Assembly (NCBI RefSeq): GCF_017744555.1
Contig: NZ_JAGIBD010000015.1
Location: forward strand, 19,249 to 83,248
Direction of reading: 5' to 3'
Length of the DNA: 64,000 nucleotides
Source of the DNA: Cellulomonas sp.
Lineage (GTDB): Bacteria > Actinomycetota > Actinomycetes > Actinomycetales > Cellulomonadaceae
The notes beneath the pieces are model-generated. The model saw only the letters and a program-made list of their open reading frames with translations. It had not been told where the DNA came from and searched no databases. How positions within the stretch are numbered: position 1 is the first letter of the stretch; every line of letters begins with the position of its first letter. Positions 1 to 8,050 of this stretch are shown here, in pieces. The position numbers and the translations under genes are program-made.

Positions 1-734
1 CGGGCTTCACCTGGCAGGGCCAGGCCGTCAACCGTGAGTACGGGAAGATGGGCAAGTCCCTCAAGAACATGGTGACGCCCGACGAGATGTACGCCGAGTA
101 CGGCGCCGACACGCTGCGCGTGTACGAGATGTCGATGGGCCCGCTCGACCTGTCGCGCCCGTGGGAGACGCGCGCCGTCGTCGGGTCGCAGCGCTTCCTG
201 CAGCGGCTGTGGCGCAACGCCGTGGACGAGGGCACGGGCGAGGTCACCGTGACCGACGGCGCGCTGTCGCCCGAGACCCTGCGCGTGCTGCACCGCACGA
301 TCGCCGACGTCACGGTCGACATGGAGGCGATGCGGATCAACACCGCGATCGCCAAGCTCATCGTGCTGAACAACCACCTGACGACGCTGAGCGAGGTGCC
401 GCGCGCCGCGATCGAGCCGCTGATCCTCATGACGGCGCCGATCGCCCCGCACGTCGCCGAGGAGCTGTGGGCCCGGCTGGGCCACGAGCGCTCGCTCGCG
501 CACGAGCCGTACCCCGTCGCCGACCCGGCGTTCCTCGTCGAGGACACCGTCACGTGCGTCCTGCAGGTGCAGGGCAAGGTGCGGGGACGCGCCGAGGTCA
601 GCCCCGACGTCTCCGACGACGACCTGCGCGCGCTCGCGCTGGCCGACGCCGGCGTGCAGCGGGCGCTCGACGGGCGTGACGTCCGCACGGTCATCGTGCG
701 GGCGCCCAAGCTCGTCAACGTGGTGCCGGCCTGA
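1..734 (+). CDS. leuS: Leucyl-tRNA synthetase, C-terminal part (5' end outside window)
   Basis: Attaches leucine to tRNA-Leu in the cytoplasm. The reading frame is open from the window edge (first full codon at base 3), so only about the last 243 residues are present. The class I signature appears as KMGKS at 45-59, followed by [10 protein letters not shown], the form seen in actinobacterial LeuS. The rest is the helical anticodon-binding domain, with a late [12 protein letters not shown] stretch matching the conserved C-terminal VNGKVRG motif of LeuRS. The stop is at 732-734. The downstream DegV gene appears to begin right at this stop. The identification is secure; the N-terminal catalytic and editing domains cannot be assessed here. 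Confidence 0.96.
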   Translation, partial: GFTWQGQAVNREYGKMGKSLKNMVTPDEMYAEYGADTLRVYEMSMGPLDLSRPWETRAVVGSQRFLQRLWRNAVDEGTGEVTVTDGALSPETLRVLHRTIADVTVDMEAMRINTAIAKLIVLNNHLTTLSEVPRAAIEPLILMTAPIAPHVAEELWARLGHERSLAHEPYPVADPAFLVEDTVTCVLQVQGKVRGRAEVSPDVSDDDLRALALADAGVQRALDGRDVRTVIVRAPKLVNVVPA

Positions 735-1726
735 CCGCGGGCCCGACCCGCGACTCGTCGGCGGTCACCGGGCGAGCACGCCCGGGGGCACGGCCGACGG
801 TCGCCGTCGTCACCGACTCCACGGCGTCGCTCCCACCCGGTGCCGCCGAGCGCTGGGGCATCGGCGTCGTCCCGCTCGACGTGGTCGTCGACGGCGTGCG
901 GCACGTCGAGGGCGTCGACCTGTCGCCCGCGGAGCTCCTCGACGCGCTCACTCACAACGCCCGCGTGACGACGTCGCAGCCGCCGCCTGCCGCGTTCGCC
1001 GCCGCGTACGCACGGGCTGCCGCGGCCGGTGCACGCGAGATCGTGTCGGTGCACCTGTCTGGTGAGCTGTCCGGCACCGTGCGGGCCGCCCGGCTCGCGG
1101 CCGCGACGTCGCCCGTGCCGGTGCACGTCGTCGACTCCCGCGTCGTCGGGATGGCCCTCGGGTTCGCGGTGCTCGACGCCGCCCGGTGCGCCGCCGGCGC
1201 CGACGGACCGCAGCCGACGCCGCCGACCGGCCCGCTCGCGGCGGCGCGGTCCTGGTGGCGCGCGCGACGACACGTCGAGCCCTCCGGGCCCGACGCCGCG
1301 ACGGTCGCGGCCCGCGCCGCCGCGACCGCGGCCTCGACCCGGGTGTGGTTCCTCGTCGAGTCCGTCGACCACCTGCGGCGAGGTGGACGGCTCAGCGCCC
1401 CCGCCGCGGCGATCGGGACGGTCCTCGGACTGCGACCGCTGCTCGCGCTGCGGGACGGGAGCGTGGTCGTGCAGGAGAAGGTCCGCACCCGCCGGGCCGC
1501 GCGCGACCGCCTGGAGAGTGTCGCGGTCGCCGAGGCCGCCACGCGGCCCGCCGTGCGTATTGCGGTGCACCACCTCGGGCAGCCCGACCTCGGGACGTCG
1601 ATCGCCTCGCAGGTCGCCGCCTGGGCGGGGGACCGGGTGTCCGAGCTCGTGGTGTGCGAGTCGAGCGCGGTACTCGCCGCGCACGCCGGGCCGGGCCTGC
1701 TGGCGATCGTCGTCGCCGACGCCTGA
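731..1726 (+). CDS. DegV family fatty-acid-binding protein, apparent CTG start
   Basis: DegV/FakB-type proteins bind a fatty acid and, where characterised, present it to a fatty acid kinase; no kinase gene is visible here. The conserved N-terminal motif [13 protein letters not shown] lies at about 800-838, and [11 protein letters not shown] and [12 protein letters not shown] follow in the expected order. The frame has a stop at 677-679 and contains no ATG, GTG or TTG before the TDS motif. The only plausible initiator is CTG at 731, overlapping the leuS stop. Starting at the first GTG (881) would delete the conserved N-terminus. At about 331 residues it is longer than the usual 280, with an Ala/Pro/Arg-rich insert near residues 155-195. 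The family assignment is strong; the start is uncertain. Confidence 0.85.
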   Translation: MTAGPTRDSSAVTGRARPGARPTVAVVTDSTASLPPGAAERWGIGVVPLDVVVDGVRHVEGVDLSPAELLDALTHNARVTTSQPPPAAFAAAYARAAAAGAREIVSVHLSGELSGTVRAARLAAATSPVPVHVVDSRVVGMALGFAVLDAARCAAGADGPQPTPPTGPLAAARSWWRARRHVEPSGPDAATVAARAAATAASTRVWFLVESVDHLRRGGRLSAPAAAIGTVLGLRPLLALRDGSVVVQEKVRTRRAARDRLESVAVAEAATRPAVRIAVHHLGQPDLGTSIASQVAAWAGDRVSELVVCESSAVLAAHAGPGLLAIVVADA

Positions 1727-1860
1727 CGCCTCGCTCGCCCAGGCCGTCGGACTGCCCGCCGACGTCGGCCCGCTCCTGCGCGAGCCGTCCACAGCCCGCG
1801 GCGCGAGCCGGTCGTTGTCGGCCGCCAGTCCCGTCCGGTCGCGGCCGGGTGGTCGCCGCC
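1727..1860. other. Intergenic region degV-comEA, no gene seen
   Basis: These bases separate degV from the comEA promoter. I see no conserved coding sequence and no strong hairpin. Fortuitous GC-rich reading frames cross it on both strands. Confidence 0.5.
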
Positions 1861-1866
1861 TAGCGT
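1861..1866 (+). promoter_or_regulatory. -10 box TAGCGT for leaderless comEA
   Basis: TAGCGT fits TANNNT and lies 6 nt before the GTG at 1873, with no Shine-Dalgarno sequence between. This implies a transcript starting at or near the start codon and supports the chosen start. Confidence 0.5.
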
Positions 1867-1872
1867 CCGGTC

Positions 1873-3189
1873 GTGCCTCGACCCGACACCGCTGCGTCCG
1901 CGACTCTTCGACGCCTCGGCGACCTCACGGCGCCGTCCCGGGCCGCGGAACCGCCGCGGCCAGGTTGGACGCCGTCATCGGTTAGTGCCCCTCCGATGCA
2001 CGCACCGGGGCCTTTGCCCGTTCCCGATGCGTCGCCCGACGTGGGGTCGTGGCGTCCGCACGACGATCCGCCGGGGCCGCCGTCGCCGGACGACCTGCCC
2101 AGGATCGCTGCGCCGCAGGTCGATGCCGGCTCGGACTGGAAGCCCGACGCTCCGCCGTGGGCGGATGCGGTGCCGATCGATCCCGGGCCCGACTGGAACC
2201 CCGACCTTCCGCCCTGGGCGGCCGCGGGGCCGGTCGATCGCGGGGCTGACTCGAAGCCCGAGCTGCCGCCCTGGGCGGATGCGACGCCACTTGATCCCCC
2301 GTCTGGCCAGGAGCCCGACGTTCGACCGTGGGCGGCTGCGACCTCCGTCGACCCGCAGACCAGTCCCGGTCCGGCGACCGCACGGTTCGGCGTCCGGACC
2401 GAACGTGCCCTCGAGGCGGCACGGGCCGGGTACGCGCGGGCGCACGGCCACCCCCTCGACCGTGAGCCGCACGTGGTCCGGCGTCGGGTGCGGTGGGCGG
2501 TGCCGTGGCGACTCGCGGGCGCGGCGGGTGCGGTGCTGCTCGTGGTCGCGGGAGCGGTGGCACTGCGGGCGACGGCAACCGCGCCGGGGGAGCCCGTGTC
2601 GCTGCCGACTCCCGCGCCCGACGGACCAGTGGCCAAGGGTCCCGCGGGCGAGCGTCCCGTGGGTGCCGCGGCCGCGTCGGGCGGCGCGGGCACCGCGGAC
2701 GCCTCCTCGGGCGCGGCGGATCCCGAGGGCGGGTCAGGCGCGGACGCGTCCGCCGCCGCCGGGGCACCCCAGGTCGTCGTGCACGTCGTCGGCGCGGTCG
2801 GGGCGCCCGGCATCGTCCGGCTGCCCGCCGGGTCGCGCGTGGTCGACGCGCTCGCCTCGGCGGGCGGCGCGACGCCAGACGCGGACCTCGCGGCGCTCAA
2901 CCTTGCGCGTGTCCTCGTCGACGGCGAGCAGGTCGTCGTCCCGCGACCCGGAGAGGCGAGCACGTCGACGGGGCTGCCGCCGCCGTCGACGGGCGGCTCA
3001 GGACTGGTCGACCTCAACACCGCCGACGCCGTCGCCCTCGACGCCCTCCCCGGGATCGGTCCGGTGCTCGCCCAGCGGATCGTGGAGCACCGAGACGAAC
3101 GGCGGTTCGCGAGCGTCGACGAGCTCGGCGACGTCGCCGGCATCGGCCCGACGCTGCTCGAACGCCTCCGCCCCCTGGTCCGCGTATGA
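1873..3189 (+). CDS. comEA: ComEA-like competence protein with N-terminal PPWA repeats
   Basis: ComEA is the membrane-anchored DNA receptor of the natural transformation machinery. At 438 residues it is longer than a typical ComEA. Residues 1-200 are Pro/Asp-rich and include four degenerate repeats of about 19-20 residues around residues 87-165, with cores such as DWKPDAPPWADA, DWNPDLPPWAAA and SKPELPPWADA. One membrane segment follows near residues 212-230, then a linker rich in Ala, Gly and Ser. A SLBB-like domain (VVVHVVGAVGAPGIVRLPAG) and a C-terminal helix-hairpin-helix (DLNTADAVALDALPGIGPVLA, then a second GIG hairpin) complete it. The long repeat region precedes the membrane segment and so is presumably cytoplasmic. 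It overlaps comEC by 4 nt. Confidence 0.88.
   Translation: MPRPDTAASATLRRLGDLTAPSRAAEPPRPGWTPSSVSAPPMHAPGPLPVPDASPDVGSWRPHDDPPGPPSPDDLPRIAAPQVDAGSDWKPDAPPWADAVPIDPGPDWNPDLPPWAAAGPVDRGADSKPELPPWADATPLDPPSGQEPDVRPWAAATSVDPQTSPGPATARFGVRTERALEAARAGYARAHGHPLDREPHVVRRRVRWAVPWRLAGAAGAVLLVVAGAVALRATATAPGEPVSLPTPAPDGPVAKGPAGERPVGAAAASGGAGTADASSGAADPEGGSGADASAAAGAPQVVVHVVGAVGAPGIVRLPAGSRVVDALASAGGATPDADLAALNLARVLVDGEQVVVPRPGEASTSTGLPPPSTGGSGLVDLNTADAVALDALPGIGPVLAQRIVEHRDERRFASVDELGDVAGIGPTLLERLRPLVRV
2125..2367 (+). repeat. Four degenerate PPWA repeats inside comEA
   Basis: Four consecutive units of about 57-60 nt encode D-x-x-P-[DE]-x-x-PWA-x-A followed by a short Pro/Asp spacer. The proline, tryptophan and alanine positions hold while the others drift, as expected of an old in-frame tandem duplication. 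Confidence 0.7.
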
Positions 3190-5066
3190 GCGCCGTCGGC
3201 AGAGGCCGCGCCGACACCGATCGACCGCCCACGCCCGCGCGTCCCCCCGTGTCTGCTCGGCCGCCCCTGCCGGGCGGCCGTCCCGCGCCTCATGCGCCAG
3301 GGGTCACGAGCCCCACGTCAGCCGGACAGGCGCCCGCGACGTCCGCGACGCCGGTGACGACGGTCGACCTGCGGGTCGTGCCGGCCGGGCTCGCGGCGTG
3401 GTGCGCGTCGGCCGTCGTCACGCGGCTGCCCGCGCCCATCTCATGGGTCGTCGCGGGCGCGCTGCTCGCGACGGCGGTGATCGCGTTCGGGCGCGCGGTG
3501 AGACGGCGCTCGTCCCGTCGTCGGCAGCTCCCCGTACCGAGGTCCCACGGACGTGCGGCCTCCGCTCGGGGCGTCGCCGACCGCGCGGAGGCGGCTCTTG
3601 GTGCACCACCCGTACCTCGCGCATCGGCACGGGTGCCGTCGATGGCGCCGCCCTCCATCGGAGCAGCGGTGGCGCTGGCCGTCGTCGCGGCCGTGGCGGT
3701 GCTCGTCTCCGGTGCGGCTCAGGTCGACGCACGGTTGTCCGGCGTGCTGCCGTCGCTCGCGGACGCCGGAGCGGTCGGCACGGTGGTCGGGGTCGTGGAC
3801 GGCGACGCCCGGATCCTTCCGCCCGCGTGGCCGGGCGCCGCAGCTCGGGCCTGCGTGACGCTCGCCGCCGCCCGGGTCGTGGGCGCCGGACGCAGCGGCG
3901 CCGCGACCGGTCCGGTCGCGGTTCTCGGGCCCGTGTCGTGGGCGGCCGCTCCGTTCGGCGCGCGCGTCGAGGTGACGGGGCGGCTCGCGGACGCCTCGGG
4001 AGGTCGCGACGTGGCCCTCCTGACGACGGCCCAGGACCCGGTCGTCGTCGCACCACCGGCGCCGTGGCACGCCGCGGCCGCCCGGGTCCGTGCGCACGTC
4101 GTCGACCTGGCCGGCACCCTCCCGGGCGACGCCGGCGCACTGCTTCCCGGCGTGACCGTCGGCGACACGACGCGCGTCCCCGTCGACCTCGTCGCGGCGA
4201 TGCGCACCGCAGGCCTGACGCACGTGATGGCCGTGTCCGGTGCACACTTCGCCCTCGTGGCGGGGCTCGTCCTGGCGATCTGCACGGGGATCGGGGTGCC
4301 GCGCCGCGTCCGCGCTCTCACGGTGGTGGCGTCCACGGTGGCGCTCGTGGTCCTGGTCCACCCTGCGCCGAGCGTCCTGCGTGCCGCACTCATGGGGACG
4401 GTCGGTGCGCTCGGCCTGGTGGTGGGCCGCCCGGCCCGGGCACCGGCCGCGCTGGCGGCGACCGTCGTCGTGCTGCTCGTCGTCGACCCGTGGCTCGGGT
4501 CGGAGCTCGGGTTCGTCCTGTCGGTCCTCGCGACCGCCGGCCTGGTCCTGCTCGGCGGCCCGCTCGCGGAACGCTGGTCGACGCGAGCGGGCCGGCCGCT
4601 GGCGACCGCGCTCGCGGTGCCCGTCGCGGCGCAGCTCGTCTGCGCGCCCGTGCTGCTGCTCGTGTCGCCGACGGTCGCGCCCCTCGCCGTGCCCGCCAAC
4701 ATCCTCGTCGCGCCCGCGGTCGGACCAGCGACCGTCCTCGGCCTCGCGGCCGGGCTGCTCGACGGCGTCTGGCCGACGGGCGCGCACCTCCTCGCGACAG
4801 GCGCTGGCGCGGCGTGCTGGTGGATCGGCGCCGTGGCGCGCGTCACCGCCGGCGCGCCGCTCGCCCAGGTGGCGTGGGCGTCCGGCCCGCTCGGCGTCGC
4901 GCTCCTCGCCGTCTGCGGCGTCTGCGTCGCACGTCTGCTCCTTCCCCCACGGGCACGCAGGGCGGCCGTGCGACGTGCGTCCGCCCCGTGCCCGCCCGCG
5001 GCAGCGCCGGACGCCGAGGCAGCGCGTCACGTCGGAGCGGCCGCGCCGGACGGAGGCTGTCGGTGA
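3186..5066 (+). CDS. comEC: ComEC/Rec2 family DNA-uptake membrane channel, no metallo-beta-lactamase domain
   Basis: ComEC forms the membrane channel that carries single-stranded DNA into the cell. The ATG at 3186 overlaps the comEA stop, so translation is probably coupled. The N-terminus (about 60 residues) is Pro/Arg-rich and disordered. Hydrophobic segments follow, then an OB-like region and the diagnostic Competence domain around residues 345-590, with AGLTHVMAVSGAHFALVAG and DPWLGSELGFVLSVLATAG. The protein ends at 626 residues with a short basic, Ala/Pro-rich tail. It lacks the C-terminal metallo-beta-lactamase-like domain found in many ComEC proteins. Nothing downstream looks like a displaced copy, because holA starts 20 nt later. 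Confidence 0.9.
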   Translation: MSAVGRGRADTDRPPTPARPPVSARPPLPGGRPAPHAPGVTSPTSAGQAPATSATPVTTVDLRVVPAGLAAWCASAVVTRLPAPISWVVAGALLATAVIAFGRAVRRRSSRRRQLPVPRSHGRAASARGVADRAEAALGAPPVPRASARVPSMAPPSIGAAVALAVVAAVAVLVSGAAQVDARLSGVLPSLADAGAVGTVVGVVDGDARILPPAWPGAAARACVTLAAARVVGAGRSGAATGPVAVLGPVSWAAAPFGARVEVTGRLADASGGRDVALLTTAQDPVVVAPPAPWHAAAARVRAHVVDLAGTLPGDAGALLPGVTVGDTTRVPVDLVAAMRTAGLTHVMAVSGAHFALVAGLVLAICTGIGVPRRVRALTVVASTVALVVLVHPAPSVLRAALMGTVGALGLVVGRPARAPAALAATVVVLLVVDPWLGSELGFVLSVLATAGLVLLGGPLAERWSTRAGRPLATALAVPVAAQLVCAPVLLLVSPTVAPLAVPANILVAPAVGPATVLGLAAGLLDGVWPTGAHLLATGAGAACWWIGAVARVTAGAPLAQVAWASGPLGVALLAVCGVCVARLLLPPRARRAAVRRASAPCPPAAAPDAEAARHVGAAAPDGGCR

Positions 5067-5073
5067 CGTCTGG

Positions 5074-5079
5074 CAGGCT
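5074..5079 (+). promoter_or_regulatory. -10-like box CAGGCT before holA
   Basis: CAGGCT lies 6 nt before the holA GTG at 5086 and no Shine-Dalgarno sequence is present. It is a weaker match than the TANNNT boxes elsewhere, but the spacing is the same. Confidence 0.35.
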
Positions 5080-5085
5080 GGGCGC

Positions 5086-6105
5086 GTGCCACCCGCTGCC
5101 CGCCGAGCCCCGTCCCGCGCCGCCGCCCGCCCCGCCGGCCTGTCGTGGGAGGAGGTCGGGCTCGCCCCCGTCGTCCTGGTCTCAGGGGCGGAGGGTGTGC
5201 TCGCCGACCGCGCGGTCGACCGGCTGGTGTCCCTGGCGCGTGCGGCGGACGCGGCCGTCGAGGTCACACGGCTCGACGCGGCCGAGTACACGACGGGCAT
5301 GCTCGGCGTCGTGACGAGCCCGTCCTTGTTCGCGGAGGATCGCGTGGTCGTCGTCGACGGCCTCGAGCGTGCAGGTGACGAGCTGCTCGTCGACGCGCTC
5401 GCGTACCTCGACGCGCCCCCGGCCGACACGGTGCTGGTGCTGCGGCACGGCGGCGGCCAGCGTGGCAAGAAGCTGCTCGACGCGATCCGCGCCTCCGGCG
5501 CCCCGGTCGTGACGTGCGATGTCGTGAAGTCGGACGCGGACAAGTCGGCGTTCGTGACCGCGGAGCTGCGCCGCGCCGGTCGTCGCGCGGACGCGCAGGC
5601 GGTCAGGGCGCTCGTGGACGCCGTCGGGAGCGACCTGCGTGAGCTCGCGTCGGCGTGCGCGCAGCTGGTCGCGGACACGACGGGCCTCATCGGGCCGGAC
5701 GTCGTCGAGCGCTACTACGGGGGCCGCATCGAGGCGAGCGGCTTCCGGGTCGCCGATGCCGCGGTGGCCGGTCAGTCCGGCCAGGCCGTGGCGCTGCTGC
5801 GGCACGCGCTCGCGACGGGTGTCGATCCGGTGCCGATCGTCGCGGCGCTCGCGCTCAAGCTGCGCACGATGGCCAAGGTCGCGGCGGTCCGAGGTCGTGG
5901 CGCCGGTGCGCTCCGTGAGCTGGGCCTGGCGCCCTGGCAGACGGACCGGGCGGTCGCCGACCTGCGCCGGTGGACGCCCGAGGGGCTGGCGAGCGCGTTC
6001 GCGGCCGTCGCGCAGGCGGATGCCGAGGTCAAGGGGGAGGGGCGCGACCCGCAGTTCGCGGTGGAGAGCGCGGTGCTGCGCGTCGCCCAGGCCGCCGGCC
6101 ACTGA
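5086..6105 (+). CDS. holA: DNA polymerase III delta subunit
   Basis: The delta subunit is the clamp-loader component that opens the sliding clamp in the replisome. The protein has 339 residues, close to the family norm. Recognisable stretches are APVVLVSGAEGVLADRAVDRL near the N-terminus, PSLFAEDRVVVVDGLERA in domain I, SDLRELASACAQLVADT in the middle and the FRVADAAVAGQSGQAVALLRHAL helix of domain III. The order comEA-comEC-holA followed nearby by rpsT is widely conserved in bacteria and supports the call. The GTG at 5086 was chosen because it gives a short N-terminus and sits 6 nt after a -10-like box. Confidence 0.93.
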   Translation: MPPAARRAPSRAAARPAGLSWEEVGLAPVVLVSGAEGVLADRAVDRLVSLARAADAAVEVTRLDAAEYTTGMLGVVTSPSLFAEDRVVVVDGLERAGDELLVDALAYLDAPPADTVLVLRHGGGQRGKKLLDAIRASGAPVVTCDVVKSDADKSAFVTAELRRAGRRADAQAVRALVDAVGSDLRELASACAQLVADTTGLIGPDVVERYYGGRIEASGFRVADAAVAGQSGQAVALLRHALATGVDPVPIVAALALKLRTMAKVAAVRGRGAGALRELGLAPWQTDRAVADLRRWTPEGLASAFAAVAQADAEVKGEGRDPQFAVESAVLRVAQAAGH

Positions 6106-6121
6106 GCGAGGATCGAGCCGG

Positions 6122-6141
6122 TCACGGGGCGACGCCCGTGA
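6122..6141 (+). terminator. Putative holA terminator hairpin
   Basis: A perfect 7-bp inverted repeat (TCACGGG/CCCGTGA) with a 6-nt loop begins 17 nt after the holA stop. It has no T-tract. It lies between the convergent holA and EAL-domain genes. Confidence 0.4.
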
Positions 6142-6241
6142 GTCACAGACTCGCGGCGGACGGCGCACGCACCCGATCGGGTGAACCGCGCGCTCCAGTC
6201 ATCATCCGGCCTCCGGTGCGGACCCCGTCACACGAGGACTG

Positions 6242-6865
6242 TCACAGCGGAAGGGTGACGGCCGGGCCGAGGACGTCACCCTGGAAGAGGTCGAAGCCGA
6301 GGCTCTTGCAGGCCGCAAGACGGTCGGGGTTCGACACCCGCTCGGCGACCAGGCGGCCACCCCAGCTCCGGGCGAGGTCCACGAGCGGCGTGCCCTGCTG
6401 CTCCACGGCACGGCAGTCGAGCTTCACGTAGTCGGCGTACGGAAGCATCCGCTCCTGCCCGTCGGACGCCTCGAAGTCGTCGATGGCGATGAGGTGTCCG
6501 AGCGAGCGCAGCGCGGCGAGTCCGTCGAGCACCTCGTCGTCGACGACGACCGACTCGACGACCTCGAGCACGAGCCTGTCGTGCACCGCGGGCAAGGGAC
6601 GGTCCCGGACGATGAACGACCTGGTGACGTTGACGAACGCCCGGGTCTCGCCGGGCGGCTCGCCGGCGTCGTAGAGCGTCTCCAGGACCGAGGCTGTCGC
6701 GACGTCCTGGTCGGGCGCGGACCACAGGTCGACCTGTGCGGGGCGCCCGTGGCGTGAGCGGTACAAGTACTCGTAGCCGTGCAGCTGGCTCCCCGTCGTC
6801 CAGATGGGCTGGCGGGCGACCGGCAGCCGCGCGGGTGTCCGCGGCGCGGCAAGTGGTGCAGTCAC
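6242..6865 (-). CDS. EAL domain protein (YuxH-like), active-site positions conserved
   Basis: EAL domains hydrolyse or bind cyclic di-GMP. This 207-residue protein is essentially a single EAL domain of the type that begins with ARQPI and G-Y-E-x-L-x-R (VARQPIWTTG, HGYEYLYR). The metal and catalytic positions look intact: E32 of the EAL-equivalent motif, N79 in FVNVTRS, E101 or E104 in VLEVVES, D129-D130 in AIDDF, K148 in YVKLD, E175 in VAERV and Q195 in FDLFQGD. It lacks the HDOD domain often fused to this EAL type. The GTG start has no obvious Shine-Dalgarno sequence. A degenerate paralogue lies 95 bp upstream in the same orientation. Phosphodiesterase activity is possible but unproven. Confidence 0.82.
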   Translation of the reverse strand: MTAPLAAPRTPARLPVARQPIWTTGSQLHGYEYLYRSRHGRPAQVDLWSAPDQDVATASVLETLYDAGEPPGETRAFVNVTRSFIVRDRPLPAVHDRLVLEVVESVVVDDEVLDGLAALRSLGHLIAIDDFEASDGQERMLPYADYVKLDCRAVEQQGTPLVDLARSWGGRLVAERVSNPDRLAACKSLGFDLFQGDVLGPAVTLPL

Positions 6866-6960
6866 ATCAGATGAGAGGCACCCGTGCGCGGATCATGACG
6901 CGACTCCCGCTCACTGGTTGCCTGACGCGACGATCTGGCATCGGAGCAGCGGACCGCAGG

Positions 6961-7686
6961 TCAGAGGCTCACGCGACGGGCGCCGGCCCGGTCGAGCACG
7001 CCCGCACGCTCCAGCAGGTTGCCCTGGAAGAGGGTGAAACCGAGGCTCCGCGCGTGACGGAGGGTCTCCGGGTTCTCGACGTACTCGGCCACGAGCAGGG
7101 CGCCGTACGAGCGTGCGACGTCCACCACCGGGTGGCCCTCGACGTCCAGGTCGCGCACGTCGATCTTCACGAAGTCGGCGTGGGGGAGCAGGCGGCGCTG
7201 GTCGGCGGTGTTCACGAACGACGGGACCGCGATGCGGAAACCTTCCTCGCGCAGCCGCCGGACGCCGGCGAGGACGGCCGGGTCGACGTTCATGTCCGTC
7301 ACCTCGATGACGAGGCGGTCGGGGCGGCGCGGGACGGGCAGCTCGCCCACGAGGTAGGCGCGCGGGCACCGCACGAACAGGAGCCGTCCGTGCGCGACGT
7401 GCTCGAGGTCGGCTCGTCCGAAGGTGGCACCGAGGACGTGGGCGGTGGCGCGTTCGTGCTGGTGGGCGCTCCACGAGCCCGCGGAGACCGTCAGCAGGTC
7501 CGGCGACCGGAAGGACAGCTGGTAGGCGAAGGCGCGGCCGTGGGAGGAGAAGATCCCCTGACGCGCGACGAGCACGGGCTCGTGGGCGACGTGCCGGTCC
7601 CATTCCTGGCGGAGCGCGCTCGGGATCGCATCCTCGACGGCTGCTGCCAGTCGTGCGAGTCGCCCGTCGGCCTCGTCCGGTGTCAT
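6961..7686 (-). CDS. Degenerate EAL domain protein, probable non-catalytic paralogue
   Basis: This 241-residue protein aligns with its downstream neighbour over the whole EAL fold (VARQGIFSSHGRAFAYQLSFR, LVIEVTD, FVKIDVRDL, LVAEYVENPETL, GFTLFQGN) and has about 25 extra N-terminal residues. Key positions are changed: the EAL glutamate is Q56, the asparagine is R106, and the DD pair is P155-S156. E128, K174, E201 and Q221 remain. Without the Glu, Asn and Asp metal ligands, hydrolysis is unlikely, so a binding or regulatory role is more plausible. It is transcribed divergently from the small-peptide gene. A CACAAC/GTTGTG palindrome lies just upstream. Confidence 0.78.
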   Translation of the reverse strand: MTPDEADGRLARLAAAVEDAIPSALRQEWDRHVAHEPVLVARQGIFSSHGRAFAYQLSFRSPDLLTVSAGSWSAHQHERATAHVLGATFGRADLEHVAHGRLLFVRCPRAYLVGELPVPRRPDRLVIEVTDMNVDPAVLAGVRRLREEGFRIAVPSFVNTADQRRLLPHADFVKIDVRDLDVEGHPVVDVARSYGALLVAEYVENPETLRHARSLGFTLFQGNLLERAGVLDRAGARRVSL

Positions 7687-7898
7687 GGGAACTATGACAC
7701 CACAACTTCAGCGTTGTGAACCGCCGGATCGCGGGTGGATTTCGCTCGATTCGCGCAGGATGATCTCGACAGCCCTGCAGAGGTGTCACCCTGTCCTCTC
7801 CACGGGTGACGGCGCCCGGAATCCGGAGACAACCTGGAGCCGGTGGCGTCATCATGTACTTGACCTTCTACGTGCCCCACATGACAGGAGCCTCGCCC
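7687..7898. other. Divergent intergenic region upstream of the small-peptide gene
   Basis: These 212 nt separate the minus-strand EAL gene from the plus-strand peptide gene. Besides the palindrome at 7701-7718, they hold an inverted repeat GTCACCC (7785-7791) and GGGTGAC (7804-7810) with a 12-nt spacer, and a TTGACC (7860-7865) without a convincing -10 partner. The frame of the peptide gene stays open upstream to 7806, but the Shine-Dalgarno sequence and signal peptide place the real start at 7899. Confidence 0.45.
7701..7718. promoter_or_regulatory. Palindrome CACAAC-N6-GTTGTG upstream of the EAL gene
   Basis: A perfect 6-bp inverted repeat with a 6-nt spacer lies 15 nt upstream of the degenerate EAL gene's ATG. 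On the minus strand it falls between a TTCACA (-35-like) and a CATAGT (-10-like, 7696-7691), a position suited to a repressor. The -10 box is only 4 nt from the ATG, so the promoter itself is tentative. Confidence 0.35.
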
Positions 7899-8039
7899 AT
7901 GTCCCGTCCTCTCAAGAACACCGCCGTAGCCTTCGCGTTCCTGATCTTCCTCGGCCTCGGCGGGGGAACGGCCCTCGCGGACGGCGCAAGCACGCAGACG
8001 GGTGGCGCCTCCGGGTGCTGCCGTCAGCTCACGGAGTGA
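7899..8039 (+). CDS. Small secreted peptide precursor, 46 residues
   Basis: The start ATG is preceded by AGGAG with 8-9 nt spacing. The product begins MSRPLKN, continues with a hydrophobic stretch (TAVAFAFLIFLGLGGG) and reaches a typical signal peptidase I site, ALA, before DG. Cleavage would release about 19 residues, DGASTQTGGASGCCRQLTE, containing a vicinal Cys pair and ending in an acidic residue. I recognise no family. The gene is followed 11 nt later by a perfect 15-bp hairpin and then by an XRE-TPR regulator gene. That arrangement recalls peptide-receptor quorum-sensing loci but could be coincidental. It might instead be a small secreted protein of unrelated function. Confidence 0.65.
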   Translation: MSRPLKNTAVAFAFLIFLGLGGGTALADGASTQTGGASGCCRQLTE

Positions 8040-8050
8040 CCTGAGCACCA

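Noticed and set aside
881..1726. DegV gene starting at GTG 881
   Set aside because: This start would remove the TDSTASL motif and the first strand of the fold, which are encoded in frame just upstream.
7806..8039. 77-residue version of the small-peptide gene
   Set aside because: The extra N-terminal 31 residues lack a ribosome-binding site and precede a good signal peptide that has its own AGGAG-ATG.
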